From an uncultured Oscillibacter sp. (GTDB taxonomy: Bacteria; Bacillota; Clostridia; Oscillospirales; Oscillospiraceae), in assembly GCA_905233795.1 (NCBI GenBank), contig CAJOFP010000005.1:1-5609 (forward strand): a stretch of 5,609 bases of DNA, written 5' to 3'. The first letter of the stretch is position 1. Every line of letters starts with the position of its first letter. Both the position numbers and the translations under genes were made by a program. Of the stretch, positions 5,410 to 5,609 are shown in pieces. Below the pieces are notes generated by a model. That model was not told the origin of the DNA. It saw only the letters and a program-made list of their open reading frames with translations, and did not search any database.

Positions 5410-5609
5410 ATTTCAATCCCTGATAGCTATAAGCGAATAATATTTCAGGCGCGTTAAATATTTCACCGGGATTTAATTTCCATGTAAACTGTTCGTCGTG
5501 AATGCCCGTGACAATACGAACGGAATCTAATTGATCTCTTTCAATTTCCGTCTTGTGATTGCCCGAATAAACCGGCATAATCCCATAACAGTCGCCGAAA
5601 TCCTCATTA
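5351..5609 (-). pseudogene. Alpha-galactosidase (GH36), N-terminal-side fragment, 5' end beyond the window
   Basis: The frame is open to the right edge and reads NEDFGDCYGIMPVYSGNH, matching the family's 'EDxGxxYGxxxVYSGN' segment that precedes the catalytic domain. It continues through IERDQLDSVRIVTGI, FTWKLNPGEIFNAPE and the start of the 'YSxQGL' motif (FAYSYQGL). Homology stops at about 5411; residues after QGLK are out-of-frame (ending at the TAA at 5351-5353) and overlap the catalytic fragment. A segment of about 20 residues that normally follows QGL in the family, around a conserved LYR-type motif, is missing. The ATG at 5578 is internal to the family alignment and is not a plausible start; roughly 250 N-terminal residues should lie outside the window. 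Confidence 0.8.

Noticed and set aside
5351..5425. Programmed ribosomal frameshift in the alpha-galactosidase
   Set aside because: A frameshift would not explain the conserved residues missing at both junctions, and no convincing slippery sequence with a stimulating structure is visible.

Overview
The window looks like chromosomal DNA from a Clostridia-type Firmicute. The evidence is the strong Shine-Dalgarno sequences before several genes (GGGGAGGG, GGGAGGG, AAGGGGGA), a YesL/DUF624 membrane protein, a Firmicute-style GH36 alpha-galactosidase, and three small proteins of a kind I associate from memory with Oscillospirales and Lachnospirales. Base use is two-toned. Ala, Pro and Arg codons are dominated by GCG, CCG and CGN, while Asn, Lys, Ile, Leu and Phe use AAT, AAA, ATA/ATT, TTA and TTT. 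Gaps between genes are almost pure AT. The lineage is an inference, not a proof.

Layout, left to right. (1) At 2-979 on the + strand is the 3' part of an acidic, Asn/Asp-rich protein of unknown function. (2) A bidirectional hairpin terminator at 994-1034 separates it from a convergent minus-strand cluster. (3) That cluster, read from right to left, has three small unknown genes: a 91-residue helical protein (2430-2155), a 192-residue protein with a Pro/Gln/Asn-rich linker (2098-1520), and a 164-residue protein with a similar linker and a Leu-rich C-terminus (1527-1033). The last two overlap by 8 bases and share a 27-base identical repeat in their linkers. A TATAAT box lies upstream, at 2491-2496. 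(4) A strong terminator (2546-2590) ends the next minus-strand unit. (5) That unit reads alpha-galactosidase (enters from the right edge, ends at 4196), then a membrane-anchored protein resembling a solute-binding protein (4146-3343), then a YesL/DUF624 membrane protein (3338-2610). No terminator is visible between the three, so they are probably one operon for use of an alpha-galactoside.

The alpha-galactosidase is broken as written. It is in three pieces in alternating frames, and at both junctions about 20-25 conserved family residues are missing. The catalytic Asp residues and the rest of the sequence are well preserved. It is either a very young pseudogene or an assembly artefact. The two shifts cancel, so the C-terminal piece is back in the frame of the N-terminal piece.

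The least understood part is the three-gene cluster of small linker-rich proteins. I could not assign it a function, and I saw no new mobile element, CRISPR array or defence system.
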